The notes below the pieces were generated by a model. It ran no database searches. It was not told where the DNA came from and saw only the letters and a program-made list of their open reading frames with translations. The position numbers were made by a program, and so were the translations under genes. Below, piece by piece: positions 1 to 5,689 of a stretch of DNA of 13,272 nt. The first letter of the stretch is position 1. Each line of letters starts with the position of its first letter. Source of the DNA: Chloroflexota bacterium (GTDB taxonomy: Bacteria > Chloroflexota > UBA6077 > CF-72); NCBI GenBank assembly GCA_019247135.1, contig JAFAPL010001015.1, positions 1-13,272 on the forward strand, given 5' to 3'.

Positions 1-93
1 ACTGCGCAGCTTCTGGTCGACTGGATACGCTCGGGGAGCCCGCCTGAGGCGGTGGCGCCCATGTCCGCCTCCCGTTTGATGCCTCTAGGCTGA
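1..93 (+). CDS. C-terminal end of a probable FAD-dependent (DAO-type) oxidoreductase, partial
   Basis: Frame 1 is open from the left edge to a TGA at 91-93 and gives 30 residues (TAQLLVDWIRSG..., ending ...SASRLMPLG). Many FAD-dependent amine/amino-acid oxidases of the DAO family end like this: an alanine/leucine-rich helix (A-x-L-[VI]-x-[DE]-x-[IL]) just after the last FAD-binding glycines, then a short 'G-x-P-x' turn and an 'x-x-x-R-[FL]' close. The piece is too short to show any cofactor motif, so the family call is an inference from this tail alone. The gene converges on the exonuclease gene and their 3' ends overlap by 9 bases. The remaining N-terminal part lies outside the window. Confidence 0.4.
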   Translation, partial: TAQLLVDWIRSGSPPEAVAPMSASRLMPLG

Positions 94-1779
94 GCCAGCG
101 CAGGCTGGGATCGATGCTGACGTGCTCCGCATCGCGTCGCGCAGCGCGTCCGCGGCAAGCACCGGCGCTGAGGGGTCGACCGTCACGCGCGCGACTTGTT
201 CGCCGTGCCGGCGCAGCCATGCGTCCAGGATCAATACGTCGTCCAGCTCGTCGCGACTGATCACCGGCGCGGTCGCCGTCGAATACACGCGCCGCAGCAA
301 GTAGCGCAGATGGGAAGGTGTGGCACGCAGCGGCAATGACACTTCGTCGGCAAGTCGGCCGGAACGAAGGAAGAGCAACCGCGCACGGTCGCGCTGGCGT
401 TCAGGCGTGACCAGCACCACGTTACGCTCAGAAAAGGACGTGAGCCGCTGCTGGACGCTGATCACCTGCTCCAGGTCACGCATGCGATCACGCAGCTCGG
501 CGGCTTCTTCGAAACGTAGCGCCTCGCCCAGAGCGTCGCGGCGCTCGGCGGCCTGCTCGAGCAAGCTCGTGTCCTCGCCGCGCAACACGTTTGCAGCGCG
601 TTCGGCAGCAACCGTGTAGATCGCGTCGTCCACGGCTCGAACACACGGGCCCAGGCACTTCTTCATTTCAAGGAGGGCACACGCCTGACCTCCGCGCACG
701 GTGGCGCACTGGCGCAGGCCCAACTGGTCGGACAGAAACGTCACCGCCGAAGCGACCACGCCGGCGCGACGGAAGGGGCCGAAGTACAGCGCGCCGTCGG
801 TCGGCCGCTCGCGCGTGGCGACCAGGCGCGGATACCGCTCGCGCAGATCAAGCTTGATGAACGGATAGTCCTGGTACTCGCGCAGCATGCTGTTTGCTTC
901 GGGCAAGTAACGCTTGACGAGCTTGGACTCGAGCAGCAGCGCCTCGAGCTCTGAGCTCGTTTCGATGGCCTCGACGTCCGCGACGTGCCGCAGCCGGCGG
1001 CGCAGGCGCGGCTGAGCCGGACTACAGGCGGTGCCCGATGGGCGCAGATGGGTGCGAACGCGCTGACGCACGTTGACGCTCTTGCCGACATACATCACGC
1101 GGCCGTGGCTGTCCTTGAGCATGTACACGCCCGGGCCGCTGGGCAGACTCGCCACCTGCGCCTCGTCGACCGAGCCGCGGCGGCGGCGCTGAACGATCGG
1201 CTGTTGCTGCAGCTTCAACAGCTTGGGCAGCGAGTCGACGCCCCGCTCGATGGCGGTCTCGAGCAGACGCAGCAACAACGAAACGGTCGCTTCGGCGTCG
1301 GGGCCGGCGCGGTGGCGCTGGACAAACGGAAAGCCGAGGGCTGCGCACAGACTGTCCAGCTTGTAGCTGTGCAGGCCCGGAAGCAGGCGTCGCGCAAGAC
1401 GCAACGTGCACAGGCGGTCGGCTTCCCAGGGCAGGTTGGCGCGCTCGAAGGCGCGCTGCAGAAAGGTGTAGTCGAAGGCCGCGTTGTGCGCGACCACGAC
1501 GGCTCCGCGCAGCATGCGGCTGAGATCAGGCAGCAGTTTGTCGAAGCTCGGGCGGCCTCGAACGAGGGCGGCGTTGATGCCGGTGATGCGGGTCACGAAT
1601 GGAGGGATCGGAATGCCGGGCTCGAGCAGGGCTTCGAGACGGTCCTCGACCTGACCGCGGACGACGCGAATGGCGGCGACCTCGAGGACGCGGTCGAAGG
1701 CGGCGCTGCCGCCCGTCGTTTCAAGGTCGACGACAACAAAGGGTGTGTCCTGGAGAGCCAGAGCAAGCGAAGCGGACAT
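85..1779 (-). CDS. DEDDh 3'-5' exonuclease fused to UvrC-like GIY-YIG nuclease with UVR domain
   Basis: A 564-residue protein counted from ATG 1779; an adjacent in-frame TTG at 1782 is an alternative start. Residues about 12-180 are a DnaQ/epsilon-type exonuclease: Exo I DLETTG (18-23, D18 and E20), Exo II HNAAFD (98-103) and Exo III H156...D161. After an Arg-rich linker comes a GIY-YIG domain with GVY (217-219), YVG-K (230-233), R238 and the ELEALLLE helix ending in the presumed metal-binding E284. Four cysteines (358, 367, 375, 379) sit where UvrC carries its C-x7-C-x3-C cluster, and a UVR helix pair lies at about 407-440. The UvrC RNase H-like 5' nuclease and HhH domains are absent. Related fusions are known (for example mycobacterial Rv2191-type, and Cho-like proteins). 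The inferred role is incision plus end-trimming in DNA repair in the cytoplasm, supplementing UvrABC. It stands alone and diverges from the carboxylase operon. Confidence 0.88.
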   Translation of the reverse strand: MSASLALALQDTPFVVVDLETTGGSAAFDRVLEVAAIRVVRGQVEDRLEALLEPGIPIPPFVTRITGINAALVRGRPSFDKLLPDLSRMLRGAVVVAHNAAFDYTFLQRAFERANLPWEADRLCTLRLARRLLPGLHSYKLDSLCAALGFPFVQRHRAGPDAEATVSLLLRLLETAIERGVDSLPKLLKLQQQPIVQRRRRGSVDEAQVASLPSGPGVYMLKDSHGRVMYVGKSVNVRQRVRTHLRPSGTACSPAQPRLRRRLRHVADVEAIETSSELEALLLESKLVKRYLPEANSMLREYQDYPFIKLDLRERYPRLVATRERPTDGALYFGPFRRAGVVASAVTFLSDQLGLRQCATVRGGQACALLEMKKCLGPCVRAVDDAIYTVAAERAANVLRGEDTSLLEQAAERRDALGEALRFEEAAELRDRMRDLEQVISVQQRLTSFSERNVVLVTPERQRDRARLLFLRSGRLADEVSLPLRATPSHLRYLLRRVYSTATAPVISRDELDDVLILDAWLRRHGEQVARVTVDPSAPVLAADALRDAMRSTSASIPACAGSA

Positions 1780-1802
1780 CAACAGCTCGAGGTGCGCGCA
1801 CC

Positions 1803-1830
1803 ACGTTACGTCGCCTTATCGGCGTGTGAA
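1803..1830 (-). promoter_or_regulatory. Possible sigma70-type promoter for the exonuclease-UvrC gene
   Basis: Read on the minus strand, TTCACA (plus 1825-1830, five of six -35 consensus bases) is followed after 16 bases by TAACGT (plus 1803-1808), which keeps the TAnnnT pattern of a -10. Transcription would begin near 1796 and leave a leader of roughly 15 bases before ATG 1779. The spacing is good but the -10 is weak. This is inferred from pattern only. Confidence 0.35.
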
Positions 1831-1851
1831 CCGGCCCATCGCCCGGTTTTT
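1829..1851 (+). terminator. Terminator-like hairpin with T-tract in the divergent intergenic region
   Basis: AACCGG (1829-1834) pairs perfectly with CCGGTT (1843-1848) across an 8-base loop and runs into five consecutive T's (1847-1851) on the plus strand. This looks like an intrinsic terminator, but no plus-strand gene ends here: the left neighbour is on the minus strand and the biotin carboxylase starts 93 bases downstream. It could stop transcription that enters from within the exonuclease gene, or act as a leader attenuator for the carboxylase operon. It also overlaps the proposed -35 of the minus-strand promoter. The rest of 1780-1943 shows only a weak TAGACT -10-like element at 1923-1928 ahead of the GTG at 1944. 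Confidence 0.4.
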
Positions 1852-1943
1852 CACGGCTGTGACTTGCTCGTGATGCGTAGAACAACGGTTCGGCCAGCCA
1901 GGCCTGCGAAGAGCCGTGCGGCTAGACTCACTCCGAGAGCCAC

Positions 1944-3452
1944 GTGTTCAAGCGACTACTGATTGCCAACCGCGGAGAGATCGCCGTGCGCGTCATCCGC
2001 GCGTGTCGTGAGATTGGCATCGAGTCCGTCGCCGTGTATTCAGACGTGGACGCACAGGCGCTGCACGTCCGCATGGCAGATGTGGCGGTGCCCATCGGCC
2101 CAGCCCCGGCCTCGGAAAGCTATCTGCGCATCGACCGCATTCTGGAGGCCGCGCGCCAGACGGGTGCGCAGGCGATCCACCCTGGGTACGGTTTTCTCGC
2201 CGAGAATGCCGAATTTTCCCAGGCCTGCCGCGACGCCGGTCTGGTCTTCGTCGGCCCGCCGCCAGGCGCCATGCGTGCGCTCGGCCTGAAGACCGAAGCT
2301 CGTCAGCTGGTTCAAAAAGCGGGCGTGCCGGTCGTGCCAGGCACGCTGGAGCCGGTGAGTACAGTCGAAGAGCTGCGCACGGCCGCGGAGCAGGTGGGTT
2401 TTCCCGATGCGCCGATCGCTCTCAAAGCTGTCGCGGGCGGGGGTGGCAAGGGCCTGCGCATGGTTCACGAGGCCGCTCAACTGGAGGCCGCGTTCAGGCA
2501 GGCCAGCAGCGAGGCCGGCGCGGCTTTTGGCGACGCCGCCGTCTACGTCGAACGCGCGATCGAGCGGCCGCGGCACGTCGAAGTCCAGATCCTCGCCGAC
2601 GAGCACGGCCAATGCGTCTACCTCGGCGAACGCGACTGCTCGCTGCAGCGCCGACACCAGAAGGTGCTCGAAGAGTCACCCTCGCCCGCTGTTACTCCCG
2701 AGCTACGCGCGCGCATGGGCGAGGTCGCCGTGCGCGCCGCGCAGGCGGCGGGCTACACGAACGCGGGAACCGTCGAGTTCCTGCTCGCGCCGAATCGAGA
2801 ATTCTTCTTTCTGGAAGTCAACGCCCGCCTGCAGGTCGAGCATCCGGTCACCGAGCAGGTGACGGGTCTCGACCTGGTACGCGAGCAGCTTCGCATCGCG
2901 GCGGGCGAGCCGCTCGGATACGACCAGTCCGCCATCCAGCCGCGCGGCTATGCCGTCGAGTGCCGGGTGTACGCCGAGGACCCGTCGGCGGGGTTCGTGC
3001 CGTCGACGGGTCGGCTGGTGGGGTATCGGCCGCCGAGCGGGCCGGGTGTCCGCGTCGACTCGGGCGTCGAGGAAGGCGCGAGCATCGACGTCTATTACGA
3101 CCCGATGATCGCCAAATTGATCATCTCAGGCGCGGATCGCCTTCAGGGGCTGGAGCGCATGGCGCGGGCGCTGCGCGAGTTTCTCATTCTCGGCGTCAAG
3201 ACGAGCATCCCGCTGCATCGCTGGCTGATGGCCAATGACTCGGTGCGGCGTGGTGATGTGGACACCGGTTGGCTCGAACGTGAATGGCCGCCAGCGGACG
3301 GCGTGGAGGAAGACGTCGAGACGGCGGCGATCGCGGCGGCGCTGCTGGTGGAGGGCGAAAGCACGATAGCGCCCGCCGGTGCGCCTCCGCCTGCTGATGG
3401 TGCGGCGTCCGCGTGGCGGGTCGCGGCCCGAAGGGCAGCGTTGTCGTCGTGA
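1944..3452 (+). CDS. accC: Biotin carboxylase subunit of an acyl-CoA (acetyl-/propionyl-CoA) carboxylase
   Basis: A 502-residue ATP-grasp enzyme that carboxylates the biotin on the carrier protein using ATP and bicarbonate. It begins at GTG 1944 with the family's classic LLIANRGEIAVRVIRACRE. Visible landmarks are HPGYGFLAEN from H79, the Gly-rich ATP loop GGGGKG with its lysine near 169, ERDCSLQRRHQK with C232 and K240, and EVNARLQVEHPVTE with E291, N293, R295 and E299. These line up with E. coli AccC E288/N290/R292/E296. The first ~450 residues cover the whole AccC length. A ~50-residue tail ends in SAWRVAARR, a motif that in fused alpha subunits sits just before the carrier part. The stop overlaps the carrier start as GTGA. 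A mutase gene nearby makes a propionyl-CoA carboxylase role plausible. An acetyl- or methylcrotonyl-CoA role is not excluded, because no carboxyltransferase gene is in the window. Confidence 0.93.
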   Translation: MFKRLLIANRGEIAVRVIRACREIGIESVAVYSDVDAQALHVRMADVAVPIGPAPASESYLRIDRILEAARQTGAQAIHPGYGFLAENAEFSQACRDAGLVFVGPPPGAMRALGLKTEARQLVQKAGVPVVPGTLEPVSTVEELRTAAEQVGFPDAPIALKAVAGGGGKGLRMVHEAAQLEAAFRQASSEAGAAFGDAAVYVERAIERPRHVEVQILADEHGQCVYLGERDCSLQRRHQKVLEESPSPAVTPELRARMGEVAVRAAQAAGYTNAGTVEFLLAPNREFFFLEVNARLQVEHPVTEQVTGLDLVREQLRIAAGEPLGYDQSAIQPRGYAVECRVYAEDPSAGFVPSTGRLVGYRPPSGPGVRVDSGVEEGASIDVYYDPMIAKLIISGADRLQGLERMARALREFLILGVKTSIPLHRWLMANDSVRRGDVDTGWLEREWPPADGVEEDVETAAIAAALLVEGESTIAPAGAPPPADGAASAWRVAARRAALSS

Positions 3453-3961
3453 AGACGGCTTACGAGGTGCGGATCGGTGAGCGAACGTTCAAGGTATCGC
3501 TGCGTTCGGCGGAAGATGGCGTGCGCGCGAGTGTCGATGGCGGGGACGAGGTGCCCGTTTCGCTGGCGACAGTCCGCGGCCCCTTGCGATCCCTGGTCAT
3601 TGGCGAGCGACGAGTCGAGCTGCTCGGCGCGCGGACGTCGGATGGGGTCGCCTTGAACATCGACGGCGTGCTGTACGAAGGCGAGGTGCTCGACGAGCTG
3701 CGCGCCCGTCTGGCGTCGCTGGCTGGAGGCGGTGCGGCCGCGCACGGCAGGCGCGAGCTGAAAGCACCCATGCCCGGCCTCGTGGTGCGTGTCGGCTGCG
3801 CGGTCGGCGACCATGTTGAGGCTGGCCAGTCGCTCGTGGTGCTCCAGGCGATGAAGATGGAAAACGAGCTGTCGCTAGCTCAATCGGGCACCGTGGCCGT
3901 CATGAACGTCACCGCCGGGCAGACCGTAGAGCAGGGTCAGGTGCTCGTCGTCATCGAGTAG
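3449..3961 (+). CDS. Biotin carboxyl carrier protein (biotinyl-domain subunit)
   Basis: A 170-residue protein starting at GTG 3449, whose first bases overlap the biotin carboxylase TGA (GTGA); an in-frame GTG at 3413 would lie deeper in the upstream gene and is less likely. The C-terminal ~75 residues are a biotinyl/lipoyl domain: APMPGLVVRV, then the AMKMENE hairpin with the lysine to be biotinylated at K136, then the mirrored half ending at VLVVIE. The N-terminal ~90 residues (YEVRIGERTFKVSL...) resemble the beta-rich segment that precedes the carrier domain in single-chain PccA/MccA-type alpha subunits. It carries the carboxyl group from biotin carboxylase to a carboxyltransferase encoded elsewhere. 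Translational coupling to the upstream gene should keep the two subunits in balance. Confidence 0.9.
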   Translation: MKTAYEVRIGERTFKVSLRSAEDGVRASVDGGDEVPVSLATVRGPLRSLVIGERRVELLGARTSDGVALNIDGVLYEGEVLDELRARLASLAGGGAAAHGRRELKAPMPGLVVRVGCAVGDHVEAGQSLVVLQAMKMENELSLAQSGTVAVMNVTAGQTVEQGQVLVVIE

Positions 3962-3965
3962 CGCG

Positions 3966-4000
3966 CCCGAGGTCGACGCGAAGCTCGCCTACGCCTCGGG
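3966..4000. terminator. Nested inverted repeat between convergent genes, possible bidirectional terminator
   Basis: CCCGAGG (3966-3972) pairs perfectly with CCTCGGG (3994-4000). Inside it, GCGA (3978-3981) pairs with TCGC (3985-3988) around a 3-base loop, leaving symmetric 5-base internal loops. It lies exactly where the carrier-protein gene (plus) and the PPC gene (minus) converge, extending into the last codons of the latter. There is no T-tract, so it may act as a stabilising 3' hairpin or a weak or factor-assisted terminator for both strands. Confidence 0.35.
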
Positions 4001-4450
4001 ATTGATCACGGCCAGGCCTGTTTCGGGGTCCGGCGTCTTGCGGAGGTACTCCGGGCTATCGGTGACGACAACCTCGAGCGTCGGCCAGACCGACGCCTCC
4101 AGGAGATGACCCCCGCGGGTTGAGCCGTCGCGCCGGCCGACCACGACGTGCGCGTGGACCTCAGGCTTGCCATCAGGTTTGACGGCCACGTCGCCCACCA
4201 ACGAGAGCACCTCAACCTGCTCGTCGACCGGGATGCGCTCGTATTCCTTCTTATCGCGTGAGAAATAGCCCAGCACGGCCCGCGAGAAGCCGCCCACAGC
4301 CGTGAGGTGCGCGGCGGTGACGTTGTGTTCAGTTGCGAACTGCGTCAGGCCGTCTTTGGCCTCGTCGTCTTTGTCGAAGATGATGACGAAGGTGCGAGTG
4401 CCTGCCGTTTGGTCGAGAAGGCGCGTTTTCACGCCTGCCGCCCGTTGCAT
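3989..4450 (-). CDS. PPC/DUF296 (PD1-like) domain protein
   Basis: A 153-residue protein from ATG 4450. GTG 4432 would give 147 residues beginning VKTRLLDQ, which fits the usual family start better and leaves more room for a promoter. A single PPC domain fills the protein: TRTFVIIFDKDDEA near the N-terminus, AAHLTAVGGFSRAVLGYF in the middle, then the His cluster EVHAHVVVGRRDG...RGGHLLEA and a final EVVVTDSP strand. Such single-domain bacterial proteins form trimers, and the H-x-H...GGH residues are a likely metal or ligand site. Databases often call them DNA-binding by analogy to plant AT-hook proteins, but no AT-hook (GRP core) is present, so that name is not supported here. The biochemical role is unknown. 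It converges with the carrier gene and diverges from cinA. Confidence 0.82.
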   Translation of the reverse strand: MQRAAGVKTRLLDQTAGTRTFVIIFDKDDEAKDGLTQFATEHNVTAAHLTAVGGFSRAVLGYFSRDKKEYERIPVDEQVEVLSLVGDVAVKPDGKPEVHAHVVVGRRDGSTRGGHLLEASVWPTLEVVVTDSPEYLRKTPDPETGLAVINPEA

Positions 4451-4469
4451 ACCCTGTACCCGGGCATGC
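4447..4469. promoter_or_regulatory. Compressed divergent start region with imperfect dyad (PPC gene / cinA)
   Basis: Only 15 bases separate ATG 4450 (minus) from ATG 4466 (plus). GCATACCC (4447-4454) and GGGCATGC (4462-4469) form a dyad matching at 7 of 8 positions around a 7-base spacer, and each arm contains one of the two start codons. A TACCCT (4450-4455, TAnnnT) could be a -10 for an almost leaderless cinA message. Neither gene shows a Shine-Dalgarno site here. Both promoters must therefore lie inside the opposite coding region or in this short spacer. Part of the symmetry is forced by the two ATGs, so an operator role is only a possibility. Confidence 0.3.
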
Positions 4470-5689
4470 GCGCCGAAATCCTGTCGGTCGGCACCGAGCT
4501 TCTCCTCGGTCAGATCGTCGATACCAACGCCAATTACCTCGCCCAGCAACTCCCCGCGCTCGGCCTCGATCTGTATTACGTCTCTCAGATCGGCGACAAT
4601 CTCGGTCGCCTCGCCGACGCGTTCCGTCGCGGGCTCGAACGCTCAGACGTCCTCATTTCAACCGGCGGACTCGGCCCAACCGAAGACGACCTGACCCGCG
4701 AAGCGATCGCCCAGGTCTTCGGCGAAACACCTGAGGTTCAGCCGCAACTCGAAGCGCAGCTGCGCGAGTTTTTCGTCAGGCGAGGACGCAGCATGCCTGC
4801 TCGAAACGTGAAGCAGGCCACAACGATTCCGTCATGCACGTACCTGCCAAACCCGGTCGGGACCGCGCCAGGCTGGTGGGTCGAGCGCGAGGGCAAAGTC
4901 ATCGTCGCGATGCCGGGCGTGCCACACGAAATGCACAAGATGTGGCTCGAACAGGCGCAACCGCGACTGGCGCAGTTGATCACAGGTGGCGCGATCGTTT
5001 CGCGCACATTGAAGCTTGCCGGTGTCGGCGAATCACACGCCGAAGAAGCGCTTGGCGAGCTCACGCGTTCCAGCAATCCAACGCTCGCGACGTACGCCAA
5101 GAGCGACGGCATCCACGTGCGCCTGACCGCGAAAGCAGATACAGCCGTCGCCGCTACGCAGTTGATCGACGCGTTCGAGCCGCGAGTTCGCGAGCGTGTT
5201 ACAGAGTGGGTCTACGGCACTGAGAACGACGATTTTCCGTCCGTTGTCGGAGCATTGCTTCGCCGGAAGGGGCTCTCGTTGTCGGTGGCCGAGAGCGCCA
5301 CGGGCGGTCAACTCGCGTCGCTCATCACGGAAGCACCTGGAGCATCGGACTATTTCGTCGCTGGCTATGTCGCGTATTCGCGTGCAGCCAAAGAGGCGCT
5401 CGGCGTACCCAAAGATGTGCTCGACGCGCACGGGACGGTCGCGCGCGAGACCACACAAGCTCTGGCCGCCGCGGCGCGCGAGAAAGCACGTACGGATATC
5501 GCCATTGCGACGACGGGCAACGCTGGACCGACCGCATCCGAGGACCAGCCGCTGGGCATCTTGCACATAGTCGTCGACCTGCAAGGGCGACAGGTGTGTC
5601 AGCAGACGCGATATTCGACCACGCGTACCGAGTACAAGCGACGCGGTGCCCTCGAAGCCTTGCATCTGTTGTGGCGCGAATTGCGATGA
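4466..5689 (+). CDS. cinA: CinA-family protein (nucleotide repair domain + NMN deamidase domain)
   Basis: A 407-residue protein, normal for full-length CinA, starting at ATG 4466 with the canonical [16 protein letters not shown]; a GTG farther upstream would run into the divergent gene. The N-terminal MoaB/MogA-like (COG1058) domain shows GTE (9-11), [20 protein letters not shown] (66-75) and the MPGVPHEM loop. A short KH-like middle segment follows. The C-terminal COG1546 domain starts near 255 with AESATGG (275-281), then [14 protein letters not shown] and [16 protein letters not shown]. In characterised members, the C-terminal domain converts nicotinamide mononucleotide to nicotinate mononucleotide for NAD recycling and the N-terminal domain has ADP-ribose pyrophosphatase-type activity. 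Both halves look intact. The stop overlaps the next start as ATGA, so it should be co-translated with the mutase. Confidence 0.94.
   Translation: MRAEILSVGTELLLGQIVDTNANYLAQQLPALGLDLYYVSQIGDNLGRLADAFRRGLERSDVLISTGGLGPTEDDLTREAIAQVFGETPEVQPQLEAQLREFFVRRGRSMPARNVKQATTIPSCTYLPNPVGTAPGWWVEREGKVIVAMPGVPHEMHKMWLEQAQPRLAQLITGGAIVSRTLKLAGVGESHAEEALGELTRSSNPTLATYAKSDGIHVRLTAKADTAVAATQLIDAFEPRVRERVTEWVYGTENDDFPSVVGALLRRKGLSLSVAESATGGQLASLITEAPGASDYFVAGYVAYSRAAKEALGVPKDVLDAHGTVARETTQALAAAAREKARTDIAIATTGNAGPTASEDQPLGILHIVVDLQGRQVCQQTRYSTTRTEYKRRGALEALHLLWRELR

Noticed and set aside
985..1962. 325-codon open frame on the plus strand opposite the exonuclease-UvrC gene
   Set aside because: It mirrors the codon structure of the opposite gene, shows no domain motif, and the opposite strand has clear catalytic motifs throughout. 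Long antisense frames are expected at this GC content.
2040..2657. 205-codon minus-strand frame inside the biotin carboxylase gene
   Set aside because: Opposite to conserved ATP-grasp motifs; no initiation signals or recognisable domain.
3413..3448. Upstream GTG start adding 12 residues to the carrier protein
   Set aside because: It lies inside the carboxylase coding region without a ribosome site; the GTGA overlap at 3449 is the usual coupling arrangement and the extra residues look unlike the family.
3436..3455. Programmed -1 frameshift joining carboxylase and carrier
   Set aside because: No slippery heptamer is present at the overlap; simple stop-start coupling explains the arrangement.
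3989..4450. DNA-binding (AT-hook) function for the PPC-domain protein
   Set aside because: No AT-hook GRP motif is present; that annotation comes from plant proteins that carry an additional hook.
4307..4465. 53-residue N-terminal extension of cinA
   Set aside because: It would run through the divergent PPC gene; CinA proteins begin at the [11 protein letters not shown] motif encoded from 4466.
5596..5685. 30-residue N-terminal extension of the mutase
   Set aside because: It lies entirely inside cinA; ATG 5686 at the cinA stop gives a normal mutase N-terminus.
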